NCBI RefSeq assembly: GCF_042684365.1
Contig: NZ_JBHULI010000022.1
Span: 1-64,000 of the forward strand
Source of the DNA: Gracilimonas halophila
Lineage (GTDB): Bacteria; Bacteroidota; Rhodothermia; Balneolales; Balneolaceae
DNA: 64,000 bases
Direction: 5' to 3'
In this document: positions 26,928 to 35,943 of the stretch, in pieces
Numbering within the stretch: position 1 is the first letter of the stretch
How the letters are laid out: the number at the start of each line of letters is the position of its first letter
The notes under the pieces: model-generated
Seen by the model: the letters and a program-made list of their open reading frames with translations, nothing else
What the model was told of the DNA's origin: nothing
Database searches by the model: none
Position numbers and translations under genes: made by a program

Positions 26928-29117
26928 ATGAAAAAGCTCCATTATTTCTCTTTTATAATTCTATTCATCTTTGTCGGTTGTCAGCCCCAGTCTCCATTTT
27001 CTGCCGATGAAATAGAAAGTTGGGAGCAGCAAGCCTCAAATGTTGAGATCATAAGGGATGATTTCGGTGTGCCTCATATTTACGGCAAGACAGACGCCGA
27101 TGCAGTTTTTGGGTTGATATTTGCTCAAGCTGAAGATGACTTCAAAAGAGTAGAGCGAAATTATATTTGGGCGATAGGAAGGCTGGCAGAAGTGGAAGGG
27201 GAAGAAGCATTGTACAGTGATCTCCGGGCGAGACTTTTTATGAGTAAAGAAGAAGCCATTGAGTATTATGAAAATGCTCCTCAATGGCTTAAAGAGTTAT
27301 GCGATGCATGGGCCGCAGGCTTGAATTATTATCTTCATACTAATCCGGATGTGGAACCGGCACTTTTAAATAGGTTTGAGCCGTGGATGCCGATGTATTT
27401 CAGTGAAGGCTCTATTGGGGGAGATATTGAGCGTGTTTCAACCCGCAGAATTCAGGCTTTTTATGAAAATAGGGAAGCTCTTGCATTAAATGAATTTGGC
27501 AATGGTTTAACGGTAACCGATCCATATGAAGAACCCAAAGGTTCTAATGGAATTGCTGTTTCAGGAGAACTTACTGCATCAGGAAATGCGATGCTGCTCA
27601 TCAATCCACACACATCATTTTACTTTAGAGGGGAAGTGCATGCCGTCAGTGAAGAAGGGCTGAATGCATATGGTGCTGTTACCTGGGGGCAGTTCTTTAT
27701 CTATCAGGGTTTCAACGAAAAAACAGGGTGGATGCATACTTCAACTTATACGGATGTGATCGATGAGTTTAAACATGTTATTGAAGAACGTAATGGGGAG
27801 TTGATGTATAAATATGGGGAGGAATGGCGCCCGGTAGAAGTTTCTGAAGTTACTTTGAAATATAGAAATGAAAATTCACTTGAAGAGAAAACCTTTCCGA
27901 TATACAGAACACATCATGGCCCTGTCACACATATGATAGATGATCAGTGGGTGGCTACTGCACTGATGTGGGAGCCTGTAAAAGCCCTTGAGCAATCATA
28001 TACCCGAACCAAGAAAAATAATCATGATGAATTCCGGGAAATGATGGATATCCGAACTAACTCATCAAATAATACGGTATTTGCCGATGCTGAAGGAAAT
28101 ATTGCATACTACCACGGGAATTTTATACCGGTAAGAGATACCCAATTTGATTATACCCAGCCGGTAGATGGCAGCGATCCCGCTACGGACTGGAAAGGAT
28201 TACATCCCGTAGACGAAGCGATCACGGTTTTAAATCCCGGTAATGGATGGATTCAAAACACAAACTCCACCCCATTTACCTCTGCTGCTGAGTATAGCCC
28301 CAAAAAGGAAAATTACCCCCGATATATGTCTATCGATTCTGAGAATTTCAGAGCGGTTCATGCCATTGATCTACTTTCAAAAGCAGAAAACCTGACGCTG
28401 GATAGTATGATTGAATTGGGATATGACCCACGCCTTCCCGCTTTTGAGAAAATGATTCCCGGATTGGTTCAGGCTTATGATCGATCATCCCCTAAAGATG
28501 ATTCAATGGCTGAAGCAATTGAAGTGATGAGGAAGTGGGATTTTACGACTTCTGAAGAGTCGGTTGGAATGTCTTTGGCTCATTTCTATGGAATGAATTA
28601 TTTGAGAAATGGAGAGACACCCGAAGGCATGAATTTTATGGAACGTATGGATTATTATGGGGAGGGATCACCTGAGGAAGAGCGATTAACTATTTTTAAA
28701 CAGACTCTGGAGGAATTGAATGAAGACTTTGGAAGCTGGAACACTCCATGGGGAGATATAAATAGGTTTCAGCGACTGGATGGTTCCATTGACCCGAACT
28801 TTGATGATAATGAGCCCAGCCTCCCGGTTGGTTTGGCATCAGGAAGGTGGGGAGCACTCGCATCCTATGGAGCCCGTACCTACGGCACTAAAAAACTCTA
28901 CGGCACATCCGGCAACAGTTTTATTGCGGTAGTAGAATTCGGTGATACCGTGAAAGCAAAGAGTCTGCTGGCCGGTGGACAAAGCGGTGATCCTGATTCT
29001 CCGCACTTTTTTGATCAGGCTGAACGCTACGTAAATGTAAACTTTAAAGATGTGGCGTATTACCGGAATGAAGTTGAGGCACGTGCAGAAGAAAGGTATA
29101 AGCCGGGAGAACGATAA
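26928..29117 (+). CDS. Penicillin acylase family lipoprotein (N-acyl amidase)
   Basis: 729 residues. A lipoprotein signal ends at C18 (FIFVGC). The pro-chain starts NVEIIRDDFGVPHIYG, a family hallmark. The autocleavage site and N-terminal nucleophile is S206 in KGSNGIAVSG, followed by INPHTSFYFRGEVHA, the usual Ntn-hydrolase beta-chain start. Relatives hydrolyse penicillin V/G, aculeacin or acyl-homoserine lactones; which one applies here is open. It probably acts anchored in the periplasm or outer membrane. It is monocistronic, with no partner gene nearby. Confidence 0.92.
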   Translation: MKKLHYFSFIILFIFVGCQPQSPFSADEIESWEQQASNVEIIRDDFGVPHIYGKTDADAVFGLIFAQAEDDFKRVERNYIWAIGRLAEVEGEEALYSDLRARLFMSKEEAIEYYENAPQWLKELCDAWAAGLNYYLHTNPDVEPALLNRFEPWMPMYFSEGSIGGDIERVSTRRIQAFYENREALALNEFGNGLTVTDPYEEPKGSNGIAVSGELTASGNAMLLINPHTSFYFRGEVHAVSEEGLNAYGAVTWGQFFIYQGFNEKTGWMHTSTYTDVIDEFKHVIEERNGELMYKYGEEWRPVEVSEVTLKYRNENSLEEKTFPIYRTHHGPVTHMIDDQWVATALMWEPVKALEQSYTRTKKNNHDEFREMMDIRTNSSNNTVFADAEGNIAYYHGNFIPVRDTQFDYTQPVDGSDPATDWKGLHPVDEAITVLNPGNGWIQNTNSTPFTSAAEYSPKKENYPRYMSIDSENFRAVHAIDLLSKAENLTLDSMIELGYDPRLPAFEKMIPGLVQAYDRSSPKDDSMAEAIEVMRKWDFTTSEESVGMSLAHFYGMNYLRNGETPEGMNFMERMDYYGEGSPEEERLTIFKQTLEELNEDFGSWNTPWGDINRFQRLDGSIDPNFDDNEPSLPVGLASGRWGALASYGARTYGTKKLYGTSGNSFIAVVEFGDTVKAKSLLAGGQSGDPDSPHFFDQAERYVNVNFKDVAYYRNEVEARAEERYKPGER

Positions 29118-29154
29118 GGTTACTTCTCGATCATTTCATTGCCGGAAAAATGTA

Positions 29155-30249
29155 CTAATCTTTAAAAGTAATGGTAAAGTAAGTTCCCTCATTTACTTCA
29201 CTTTCAACGGTTATAGTACCACCTAAGTCGGTAATATGATTATAAACCAAATACAGCCCAATACCTTTACTGTCCTCATGATCATGAAATCTTTGATGGA
29301 GCCCAAAAACCTTATCTTTTTCTTTTTTGCTGTCAAAGCCTAACCCATTATCAGAAAAGATCAGTTGTTTTCTGCCATCCTCAATGCTGGTTTTTATATC
29401 AATGACAGGTGTTCTGTTTGGGTGGGCATACTTAATGGAGTTCGAAATGAGATTCAGAAAAATACTCTCCAAATAGCCACGATTATAATTTATGGTATCA
29501 AAAGCTTCGAAATCTACTTTGAATTTCGTTTTGGAATCCTGGATCAGTGTATGCAGGGAGTCTGTAACTGAAGAGAGGATATCGTTCAAAGTAACCTGCT
29601 CTGTTTTGATCTGCAGAGCTTGGTCTTTATGCATGTTATCTACATAATTATCGATGCTTTTTTTCAAGTTTTCAGATACTTGTTTTAAAAGATGGAAAAA
29701 CCCCAAAGTTTCAGGATCCTTGATCGTAGTAATATCGATGAGATCACAGACGGCTAACAAGTTACTTACCGGAGCTCGTAAGTCATGAGAAGTGGTATAA
29801 TTGATCTGCTTAAGCCGCTGATTGCTTTTGGATAACGAAGTTAAAAGCCGGTTCCTTTCTTCCTCATGTTTTTTTAGGTGAGTGATATTTTTAGCGATGG
29901 CATAGACCAGGTTATCATCCTCCCGAGGTATGGAAGTCCATGAAAACCAAATAACCTTACCCTCCTTTGATACATAGCGGTTCTCAAAATTAAGGAGTGG
30001 AATTCCCTTGCGGACATTATCACGGTACTGCTGTGTGAGCTTAAGGTCATCTTCATGAATAAACGAGTCGATAGGTCTTTCCAATAACTCTTTTTCACTG
30101 TATCCCAAAAGTTTAGATAAAGCCGGGTTCACTTTTTTAAAAAATCCATCAAAACCTGCAATACACAGTAAGTCTGTGGTCTGCTCAAAAAATGGCCACA
30201 GAGAATATTCATTGCCTTTCTCTGAATTGGAGTTGTCCTTAAAACTCAT
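29155..30249 (-). CDS. PAS domain sensor histidine kinase
   Basis: 364 residues with no membrane segments, so a cytoplasmic sensor. The PAS domain is at about 20-125 (FDGFFKKVNPALSKLLGYSE) with a PAC end (YAIAKNITHLKKHEEER). The H-box is INYTTSHDLRAPVSNLLAV with H155, the N-box FLNLISNSIKYAHPN, and the G-boxes FSDNGLGFD and GIGLYLVYNHI. It is an orphan: no response regulator is beside it. An AT-rich inverted repeat lies just upstream of the start codon. Confidence 0.92.
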   Translation of the reverse strand: MSFKDNSNSEKGNEYSLWPFFEQTTDLLCIAGFDGFFKKVNPALSKLLGYSEKELLERPIDSFIHEDDLKLTQQYRDNVRKGIPLLNFENRYVSKEGKVIWFSWTSIPREDDNLVYAIAKNITHLKKHEEERNRLLTSLSKSNQRLKQINYTTSHDLRAPVSNLLAVCDLIDITTIKDPETLGFFHLLKQVSENLKKSIDNYVDNMHKDQALQIKTEQVTLNDILSSVTDSLHTLIQDSKTKFKVDFEAFDTINYNRGYLESIFLNLISNSIKYAHPNRTPVIDIKTSIEDGRKQLIFSDNGLGFDSKKEKDKVFGLHQRFHDHEDSKGIGLYLVYNHITDLGGTITVESEVNEGTYFTITFKD

Positions 30250-30257
30250 GCTGAAAT

Positions 30258-30284
30258 CTAATTTTTATATATAAATAAAATTAG
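30258..30284. promoter_or_regulatory. AT-rich inverted repeat upstream of the histidine kinase
   Basis: Arms CTAATTTT and AAAATTAG (8 bp, perfect) flank an 11-base AT-only centre, ending 8 bases before the kinase start codon. It could be an operator or a 5' UTR hairpin near the ribosome-binding site. The low complexity makes chance more likely than for a GC-containing palindrome. Confidence 0.35.
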
Positions 30285-30352
30285 GTCAACCAAGCCATAA
30301 AAGCTATTAGGAATTCTTTACTTGTAGATGCTAATTATACCAGCAGAAAGGT

Positions 30353-31831
30353 CTAAGCTTTACCGATCAGGTTTTGAGCAATAATGGAAGATGAAAGCAC
30401 ACCGGGCAATCCGGCTCCCGGATGAGTTCCGGCTCCTACAAAGTAAAGATTATCTACATCTTCTGACTTGTTATGAGGTCTGAACCATGCCGATTGAGTT
30501 AAGATCGGTTCCACGGAAAAAGCAGATCCTTTATAGCTGTTAAGTACATTCTGAAAATGCAGAGGATCTATGTAATGTTCGGCAATGATGTTTTCCTGAA
30601 GATCAGGAAGATAATTTTCTTCAAGGAAATTCATGATGGCATCCCGATATTTTGGAGCCATTTCATTCCAGTCAGTGCCACTGTCCAAATGGGGGACGGG
30701 AGAAAGCACATAAAAACCTTCACAACCCTCAGGTGCCATGGAAGGATCGGTGATAGTAGGCATATGCAGGTACAGTGAGAAATCTTCGGAAAGGTTCTTC
30801 TTATGGAAAATATCTTCCAATAATCCTTTGTACCGCTCACCCAGAATGATGTTATGATGGGCAAGGCCTGAATCCAGATATCGTTTCTTGGTCCCAAAGT
30901 AGATCACAAAAAGTGACATGCTGTATTTGGTTCGCTCGATCTTACGATCGGTATATTTTTTCCGGTGTTTTGGGTTGATAAGGTTTTTGTAGGTAAAGGC
31001 AACATCAGCATTCGAAACTACCTCATCAGCTTCAAACTGTTCTCCATTCTTTAGACGAACTCCGGTAGCCTTCCCATTGGTGATAAGGATCTCATCCACT
31101 TCAGTATCAGTGTGGATCTTACCCCCTTGCTCAAGTATTAGTTTTTCAAGGGCATTCACAATAGCTCCGGTTCCACCCATTGCGTAATGAACTCCCCATT
31201 CACGTTCCAGGTAATGGATCATGGCATATATGGAAGTAGTATCAAAAGGATTTCCACCCACTAATAAAGGGTGGAATGAGAAACACCGCCTAAGAAATTC
31301 ATCTTTAATGAATTGTGCTACATATTTATATACGGTTTTATAGGATTGCAGCTTAATGAGGTCAGGAGCGACTTTCAGCATATCGGTGAATTTCAGGAAA
31401 GGCTGGTCGGCAAGTTCCACAAATCCCTTATCAAAAATGGCTTTCGTAGTCTTAATGAATTTCTCGTAGCCTTCTACATCATCAGGGTTTCGTTTCCTGA
31501 TCTCTTCAAGAGTAAATTCATGATCGTTATTGTAATCGAAGTTTTTACCTTCAGCATCGAAAATTCGGTAAAATGGATCGCAGGGTACGAATTCAACATA
31601 ATCTTCCCGTTTTTTGCCTGCGGCTTCAAAGATATCATCGAACATAAACGGTGCAGTGATAACGGTTGGCCCCCCATCAAACTTGAATCCGTTTTTTTCA
31701 TACACGTAGGCACGTCCGCCAAGTTTATCCCTTTTTTCAAGGATGGTAACATCGTGGCCGGCAGAGAGAAGTCGGGAAGCAGCACCAAGTCCGCCAAATC
31801 CGCTTCCAATAACAATGATCTTTTTCTTCAT
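30353..31831 (-). CDS. crtI: Phytoene desaturase (CrtI family)
   Basis: 492 residues. The N-terminal FAD-binding motif is KIIVIGSGFGGLGAASRLLS with EKRDKLGGRA following, then DGGPTVITAPFMFDDIF, typical of CrtI-type carotenoid desaturases. The C-terminal motif NLYFVGAGTHPGAGLPGVL is also characteristic. It introduces double bases into phytoene or a related carotene at the membrane, giving coloured carotenoids. crtB (phytoene synthase), often the neighbour, is not in the window, so CrtD-like or other desaturase specificity cannot be excluded. Confidence 0.88.
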   Translation of the reverse strand: MKKKIIVIGSGFGGLGAASRLLSAGHDVTILEKRDKLGGRAYVYEKNGFKFDGGPTVITAPFMFDDIFEAAGKKREDYVEFVPCDPFYRIFDAEGKNFDYNNDHEFTLEEIRKRNPDDVEGYEKFIKTTKAIFDKGFVELADQPFLKFTDMLKVAPDLIKLQSYKTVYKYVAQFIKDEFLRRCFSFHPLLVGGNPFDTTSIYAMIHYLEREWGVHYAMGGTGAIVNALEKLILEQGGKIHTDTEVDEILITNGKATGVRLKNGEQFEADEVVSNADVAFTYKNLINPKHRKKYTDRKIERTKYSMSLFVIYFGTKKRYLDSGLAHHNIILGERYKGLLEDIFHKKNLSEDFSLYLHMPTITDPSMAPEGCEGFYVLSPVPHLDSGTDWNEMAPKYRDAIMNFLEENYLPDLQENIIAEHYIDPLHFQNVLNSYKGSAFSVEPILTQSAWFRPHNKSEDVDNLYFVGAGTHPGAGLPGVLSSSIIAQNLIGKA

Positions 31832-31898
31832 GGATAAAATGATTTTATGTTCTGTGCGGAAAACGTAAAAAGAACAAGAATCAATCCCGGCTGATCAA

Positions 31899-32555
31899 TT
31901 AATTTTCAATCTGTTTCACGAAACCGGCAAAGCCCATATTATTAAGCCGCTGCATTTCTTTTCGCGCATCCTCAGGATCGGTATACGTGCCATAATAGAC
32001 ACGATAGAAAGTTTCCCCGGAAGTACTTACTTCTTCAACCCGACTCCCACTGATATCAGCAGTTTGCTTCTCTGCCTGACTTCGGTCTCTGTAAGAACCA
32101 AGTTGAACTGTATAGGTGGGTACTTTTATATCCGTGATGCGAGAATTTTCGAGGTCCCCTTCCAATAAATAAAGCCGAACCCGTGCTGTTCCGGGACCAA
32201 TCATATCAACTCTTTCCGCCGCTCCTTTAGAGAGATCTATAATGCGATCTTTGGCATAAGGTCCACGGTCGTTAATGCGGACCTGCACTGTCTTCCCATT
32301 ATCCAGATTCTCAACCAGGAGGATAGTTTCGAAAGGCAATGTTCGGTGAGCGGCAGTCACCCCATTCATGTCATATACTTCACCATTGGCGGTCAGTTTA
32401 CCATCAAAGTTGGGGCCGTACCAGCTGGCCATCCCATTTTCAATGGCCCGGGCATTTTCCGTAGAAGCATAATTCACACTTTTTCTGGAAATACCGCAGG
32501 CAGACACAAAAACTATGCATAGCAATGCAAGCGATAACAGTTTGAAGGAATACAT
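31899..32555 (-). CDS. rlpA: RlpA-family septal ring lytic transglycosylase with SPOR domain
   Basis: 218 residues. A lipoprotein signal ends at C20 (VFVSAC). A double-psi beta-barrel domain follows (about 45-135; ENGMASWYGPNFDGKLTANGE, HRTLPF, VRINDRGPY with the catalytic-type Asp). A C-terminal SPOR domain (about 143-216; YTVQLGSYRDRSQAEK) binds denuded septal peptidoglycan. It probably cleaves naked glycan strands at the division site from the outer membrane. Confidence 0.92.
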   Translation of the reverse strand: MYSFKLLSLALLCIVFVSACGISRKSVNYASTENARAIENGMASWYGPNFDGKLTANGEVYDMNGVTAAHRTLPFETILLVENLDNGKTVQVRINDRGPYAKDRIIDLSKGAAERVDMIGPGTARVRLYLLEGDLENSRITDIKVPTYTVQLGSYRDRSQAEKQTADISGSRVEEVSTSGETFYRVYYGTYTDPEDARKEMQRLNNMGFAGFVKQIEN

Positions 32556-32892
32556 GTAGATGATTTTTTATGAACGCTTAAAATATATCCTGCTTGACTA
32601 TGAAATGCCATATAGTTCTGTAAATAATGGGAGTGAGGAATGGTTTATTGGAACATTAAACAAAGATCTATTGGTGGATAGGCTGGAAAAGCTTAAGTCT
32701 CGGTAAAAGCTTCCAGTTTTTACTGATAATTATCGAAGCAAGGAGACAACTTCTTCGGGCTTTTCTTTTGGAGAGATAATCTAATGAAAGACTGCATAAA
32801 CGGGCGGTTGAATATTAGAGCTTATTCACTATCGTGATTGGAACTGATGCACAATAGACCTCTTGTTGCATACCAATCAAATCAAAACAAAA
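32556..32892. other. Intergenic region with a possible small ORF
   Basis: 337 bases between rlpA (-) and the T9SS-sorted gene (+), so it must hold two divergent promoters. The only coding signal is a 48-codon open frame on + (32560-32706). No clear terminator, TAnnTTTG box or repeat was found in the rest. Confidence 0.5.
32560..32706 (+). CDS. Possible small protein of 48 residues
   Basis: ATG 32560 opens a frame that reads MIFYERLKYILLDYEM, then VNNGSEEWFIGTLNKDLLVD and ends LKSR at TAA 32704-32706. The composition is protein-like (no low complexity, sensible mix of charged and aromatic residues). No ribosome-binding site is evident and the start lies 4 bases from the divergent rlpA start. 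It could be a real small gene, a decayed gene end or a chance frame. I do not recognise it. Confidence 0.25.
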   Translation: MIFYERLKYILLDYEMPYSSVNNGSEEWFIGTLNKDLLVDRLEKLKSR

Positions 32893-33405
32893 ATGAAAAA
32901 CATACTTTATGCTGGCTTACTTATTCTGTGTATGTGTGTATTCACTGAGCTCCACGCCCAAAGTGTGGTATCATTTATGGGAGGGGATTTTAACAGCCCC
33001 AGCATGAAACTGAATTTCTCAGCCGGGGAGGTTATTTCCGGAGGGTTTTCAGGGTCAACCATAAGCCTGGCCGGGGGATTCACCAGTCGCGAAGATGTAA
33101 TAGCAACTTCCAATGAACAGATAACCGATGCACTTCCTACTGTATTTCGGTTAAATCAAAACTATCCCAATCCATTCAATCCCACCACCAACATTACCTA
33201 TGACCTGCCTAAAGCATCACAGGTGAGAATGGAAGTGTATAATGCGATTGGAGCACAAGTAGCCGTACTAACTGAAGGGTACAGATCAGCTGGAACACAT
33301 ACTGTGAAATTTAATGCTTCCGGCTATGCCAGTGGCATGTACTTCTACCGTTTCATTGCGGCCGGAAAAGTTATATCAACAAAAAAAATGCTATTGATTA
33401 AATAA
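32893..33405 (+). CDS. T9SS type A sorting domain-containing secreted protein
   Basis: 170 residues from ATG 32893; the longer frame begins with TTG ten codons earlier. A Sec signal peptide (KNILYAGLLILCMCVFTELHAQ) is followed by a Gly-rich stretch (FMGGDFNSPSMKLNFSAGEV) and a C-terminal sorting domain: FRLNQNYPNPFNPTTNITY, then SGMYFYRFIAAGK and a basic end (KKMLLIK). The protein is little more than a signal and a secretion tag, so the mature passenger is only about 65 residues. It is 16 bases upstream of the S74 gene and co-transcribed with it. Confidence 0.85.
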   Translation: MKNILYAGLLILCMCVFTELHAQSVVSFMGGDFNSPSMKLNFSAGEVISGGFSGSTISLAGGFTSREDVIATSNEQITDALPTVFRLNQNYPNPFNPTTNITYDLPKASQVRMEVYNAIGAQVAVLTEGYRSAGTHTVKFNASGYASGMYFYRFIAAGKVISTKKMLLIK

Positions 33406-33421
33406 AAATAGAAGGATTACA

Positions 33422-35110
33422 ATGATGAATAAGATACTATCGAAATTAATATTTACGCTTTTAGCTGTACTATTCACAGCTGAGGTTATGGCGCAGGTTC
33501 CGCAGGGATTCAACTTTCAGGCGGTAGCCAGGGATGCAAACGGAGAACTGCTTGTTGAACAAACATTAGGCGTTCAGGTTACCGTTCTTTCTGGTTCTGA
33601 AACAGGTACCGCAGTTTATACTGAGACTCAAACTTCTACTACAAATGCATCAGGCTCGTTCCAGATCGTTATTGGTGAAGGGACTTCACAAGACAACTTT
33701 GCAGGTATCGACTGGTCGTCTGATAACTATTATGTCAAGTTAGAAATAGATCCGGCCGGAGGAACAAGCTATGAAGAATTGGGGACGACACGACTATTAT
33801 CAGTTCCGTATGCATTGCTTGCCCATGATGTAGTGAATGGTGGAAGTATAGGTGAACTCACAACTGAGTTTAATCTAAATTCAACGGAAGGGGATACTTC
33901 CTTCATCGTGAATGCGACCGGAACTTCAGGATTGGCTGCCATTAGAGGAAACTCGAGTACTGATGGAGTGAATTACGGTATGATAGGTACTGCTAACTCT
34001 ACCCCCTCTAATTCCAATACCATGTATGGTGTTTTTGGGACCGCACCTGGTGAAGGTACAGGTACTCAGATTGGTGTACTTGGCTCGGCCGTAAATGATA
34101 ATGGAACCGGTAATAGACGATACGGGCTTGTAGGACAGGCCAGGTCTCAGGCAAGGGAGAATATTGGAGGTTATGGTGTTGGTCTTGGACCAGGAGATGG
34201 GGAGATAATCGCCCTTGGAGGTGAGTTTGCAAGCGGGAGTTTCAATGTTGGTGGTTTTAATATTGGATTGGTTGGTTTTGCAAGAGACAACCTGAATGGA
34301 AATATTGGAATCCGAGGATATGTGTATGGAACTGAAGGTGCTCGAGAAAACCGAGGGGTTTCTGCTGAAGCTGTTACAACAGGGACAGGAAGAAATGTTG
34401 GAGTACAATCTCTTGTACATAGTTCACAATCAGACAATATGGGATTTCAGGCATTAATGATTGATGTTGGATCGGGAAATACTTCGGCAAACAATATTGG
34501 GGTTGAGTTGGATGTCAGTAATAGTACGAGTGATAATAATTATGGTATCAGGGGTTATATCAATGGGAGCTCCATAAATAGTACAGGAATGTTTTTAGAT
34601 GTATCTGGTGGCAGTAACTCAAATATTGGTATGATTGTTAATGCTGCAACAGCTGCTGAACTCAATGGAAACGTATATGTTAACGGAGACCTGAATTACT
34701 CAGGAGCTCTTAACAATACCTCCGATCGTCGTCTTAAGGAAAACATTCAACCACTGAATAGCGGTTTGGAAACCATTATGAAGCTTAACCCAACAACCTA
34801 TAATTTCCGCGGCAATGGGGAATATAACGGACTCAAACTTTCCACCGGTTTGCACTATGGTTTAATCGCTCAAGAAGTAGAAAAAGTTCTGCCTTCATTG
34901 GTTAAGGATAATATTCATACTTACACTGAAATGAGTATAGAAGGGCAAGGGCCTAATGCTAATTCAGAAACGGAGATCAAGAAAACCATGGAATACAAGA
35001 CCATGAATTATACTGAGTTGATCCCGGTGTTGATCAAGGGAATGCAGGAGCAACAAGCTGAGATTGAACGACTCAAAAAAGAAATAGAAGAGCTTCGTAA
35101 GGACAAATAA
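33422..35110 (+). CDS. Secreted protein with C-terminal S74 (tail-fibre chaperone) domain
   Basis: 562 residues with a signal peptide (about 1-25, ending VMAQ). The N-terminal part (VPQGFNFQAVARDANGELL, about 26-140) is a domain common in Bacteroidota surface proteins. The middle is Gly/Asn/Ser-rich and repetitive (NIG, NYG units), probably beta-helical. The C-terminal intramolecular chaperone starts at S434: SDRRLKENI keeps the Ser434 and Lys439 pair used for self-cleavage in endosialidase-type fibres, and the protein ends in a coiled coil. It likely forms a trimeric extracellular fibre. No phage genes surround it. Confidence 0.85.
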   Translation: MMNKILSKLIFTLLAVLFTAEVMAQVPQGFNFQAVARDANGELLVEQTLGVQVTVLSGSETGTAVYTETQTSTTNASGSFQIVIGEGTSQDNFAGIDWSSDNYYVKLEIDPAGGTSYEELGTTRLLSVPYALLAHDVVNGGSIGELTTEFNLNSTEGDTSFIVNATGTSGLAAIRGNSSTDGVNYGMIGTANSTPSNSNTMYGVFGTAPGEGTGTQIGVLGSAVNDNGTGNRRYGLVGQARSQARENIGGYGVGLGPGDGEIIALGGEFASGSFNVGGFNIGLVGFARDNLNGNIGIRGYVYGTEGARENRGVSAEAVTTGTGRNVGVQSLVHSSQSDNMGFQALMIDVGSGNTSANNIGVELDVSNSTSDNNYGIRGYINGSSINSTGMFLDVSGGSNSNIGMIVNAATAAELNGNVYVNGDLNYSGALNNTSDRRLKENIQPLNSGLETIMKLNPTTYNFRGNGEYNGLKLSTGLHYGLIAQEVEKVLPSLVKDNIHTYTEMSIEGQGPNANSETEIKKTMEYKTMNYTELIPVLIKGMQEQQAEIERLKKEIEELRKDK

Positions 35111-35130
35111 GAGTTCTTTGTATTCAACTA

Positions 35131-35164
35131 AAAACCCCTCATGCATGTTTGCATGAGGGGTTTT
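35131..35164 (+). terminator. Terminator after the S74 gene
   Basis: AAAACCCCTCATGC and GCATGAGGGGTTTT pair over 14 bp around ATGTTT, followed by TT. It may act for both the S74 gene and, from the other side, the tRNA-Thr transcript. Confidence 0.85.
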
Positions 35165-35179
35165 TTATTATCCGGCTTG

Positions 35180-35252
35180 AGCCGAAGATCGGATTTGAAC
35201 CGACGACCTACGCTTTACGAGAGCGTTGCTCTACCAACTGAGCTACTTCGGC
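35180..35252 (-). tRNA. tRNA-Thr (CGT)
   Basis: On the - strand the acceptor GCCGAAG pairs with CTTCGGC; D-arm GCTC/GAGC; anticodon stem ACGCT/AGCGT with loop CTCGTAA gives anticodon CGT; T-arm GTCGG TTCAAAT CCGAT (one wobble). CCA is not encoded. It is a single tRNA gene with its own promoter on the rhomboid side. Confidence 0.93.
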
Positions 35253-35263
35253 GTTTATAAAAC

Positions 35264-35295
35264 CAAAGTTACGATTCTTTTTAAATCATCTGCAA
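35264..35295 (-). promoter_or_regulatory. Bacteroidota-type promoter of tRNA-Thr
   Basis: On the - strand TAACTTTG (35264-35271) matches the TAnnTTTG -7 box, with TTG (35293-35295) 21 bases upstream as the -33 element. The -7 box ends 11 bases before the tRNA 5' end, the right distance for a short leader. Confidence 0.6.
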
Positions 35296-35333
35296 TAGAT
35301 TCGTTTTCATCTTACCTTAAAAAGAAAAACCAA

Positions 35334-35927
35334 ATGTCGGTAACCCTTTCCCTGATCGCGGCTAATGTCTTAGTGACATTGGTAACCTTATATGCTGCTC
35401 CCAAGCTTTTCGAAAAATTTATGATGATCCCCTATCGAGTGATACGGGAAAATTCGTGGTACGAACTTATCAGCTCAGGTTTTGTTCATGCAGGGCTGGG
35501 ACATCTGTTTTTAAATATGTTTGTCCTATTCTTTTTTGGATTGGTGCTTGAGCGAAGTATTGGTCAGGAACATTTTATTGGACTCTATTTTACCGGATTG
35601 ATCGTTTCAAGCTTACCTTCGCTTTACAAGCATAAAGACAATCCGGAGTTTGCAACAGTAGGTGCTTCAGGTGCAGTGGAAAGTGTGTTATTTGGATTTA
35701 TAATGCTGTTTCCACTCGATCCTATTTACATTATGTTCATTCCAATAGGAATCCCTGCAATTATATTCGGGATCTTGTTTTTAGTTTACAGTGTATATGC
35801 AAGCAAAAAAGAAGGGAAGATCAATCATGAAGCTCATATTGCAGGTGCCATTTGGGGATTTTTGTACCTGATCATATTTGTACCCAACACGATAGACCAC
35901 TTCTTATCTGTATTTGGATTGATCTGA
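35334..35927 (+). CDS. Rhomboid family intramembrane serine protease
   Basis: 197 residues from ATG 35334; the longer open frame overlaps the tRNA and promoter. Rhomboid motifs are HAGLGHLFLNMFVLFFFG (TM2), the catalytic Ser112 in VGASGAVES, and His168 in INHEAHIAGAIWG. About six membrane helices are seen. It cleaves single-pass membrane proteins within the bilayer; targets are unknown. It is convergent with serC with a 16-base gap. Confidence 0.9.
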   Translation: MSVTLSLIAANVLVTLVTLYAAPKLFEKFMMIPYRVIRENSWYELISSGFVHAGLGHLFLNMFVLFFFGLVLERSIGQEHFIGLYFTGLIVSSLPSLYKHKDNPEFATVGASGAVESVLFGFIMLFPLDPIYIMFIPIGIPAIIFGILFLVYSVYASKKEGKINHEAHIAGAIWGFLYLIIFVPNTIDHFLSVFGLI

Positions 35928-35943
35928 AAAGTGATCGGAAAGA

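Noticed and set aside
33422..35110. Prophage suggested by a tail-fibre (S74) domain
   Set aside because: Signal peptide, T9SS-tagged neighbour and absence of any phage gene point to a cellular surface protein.
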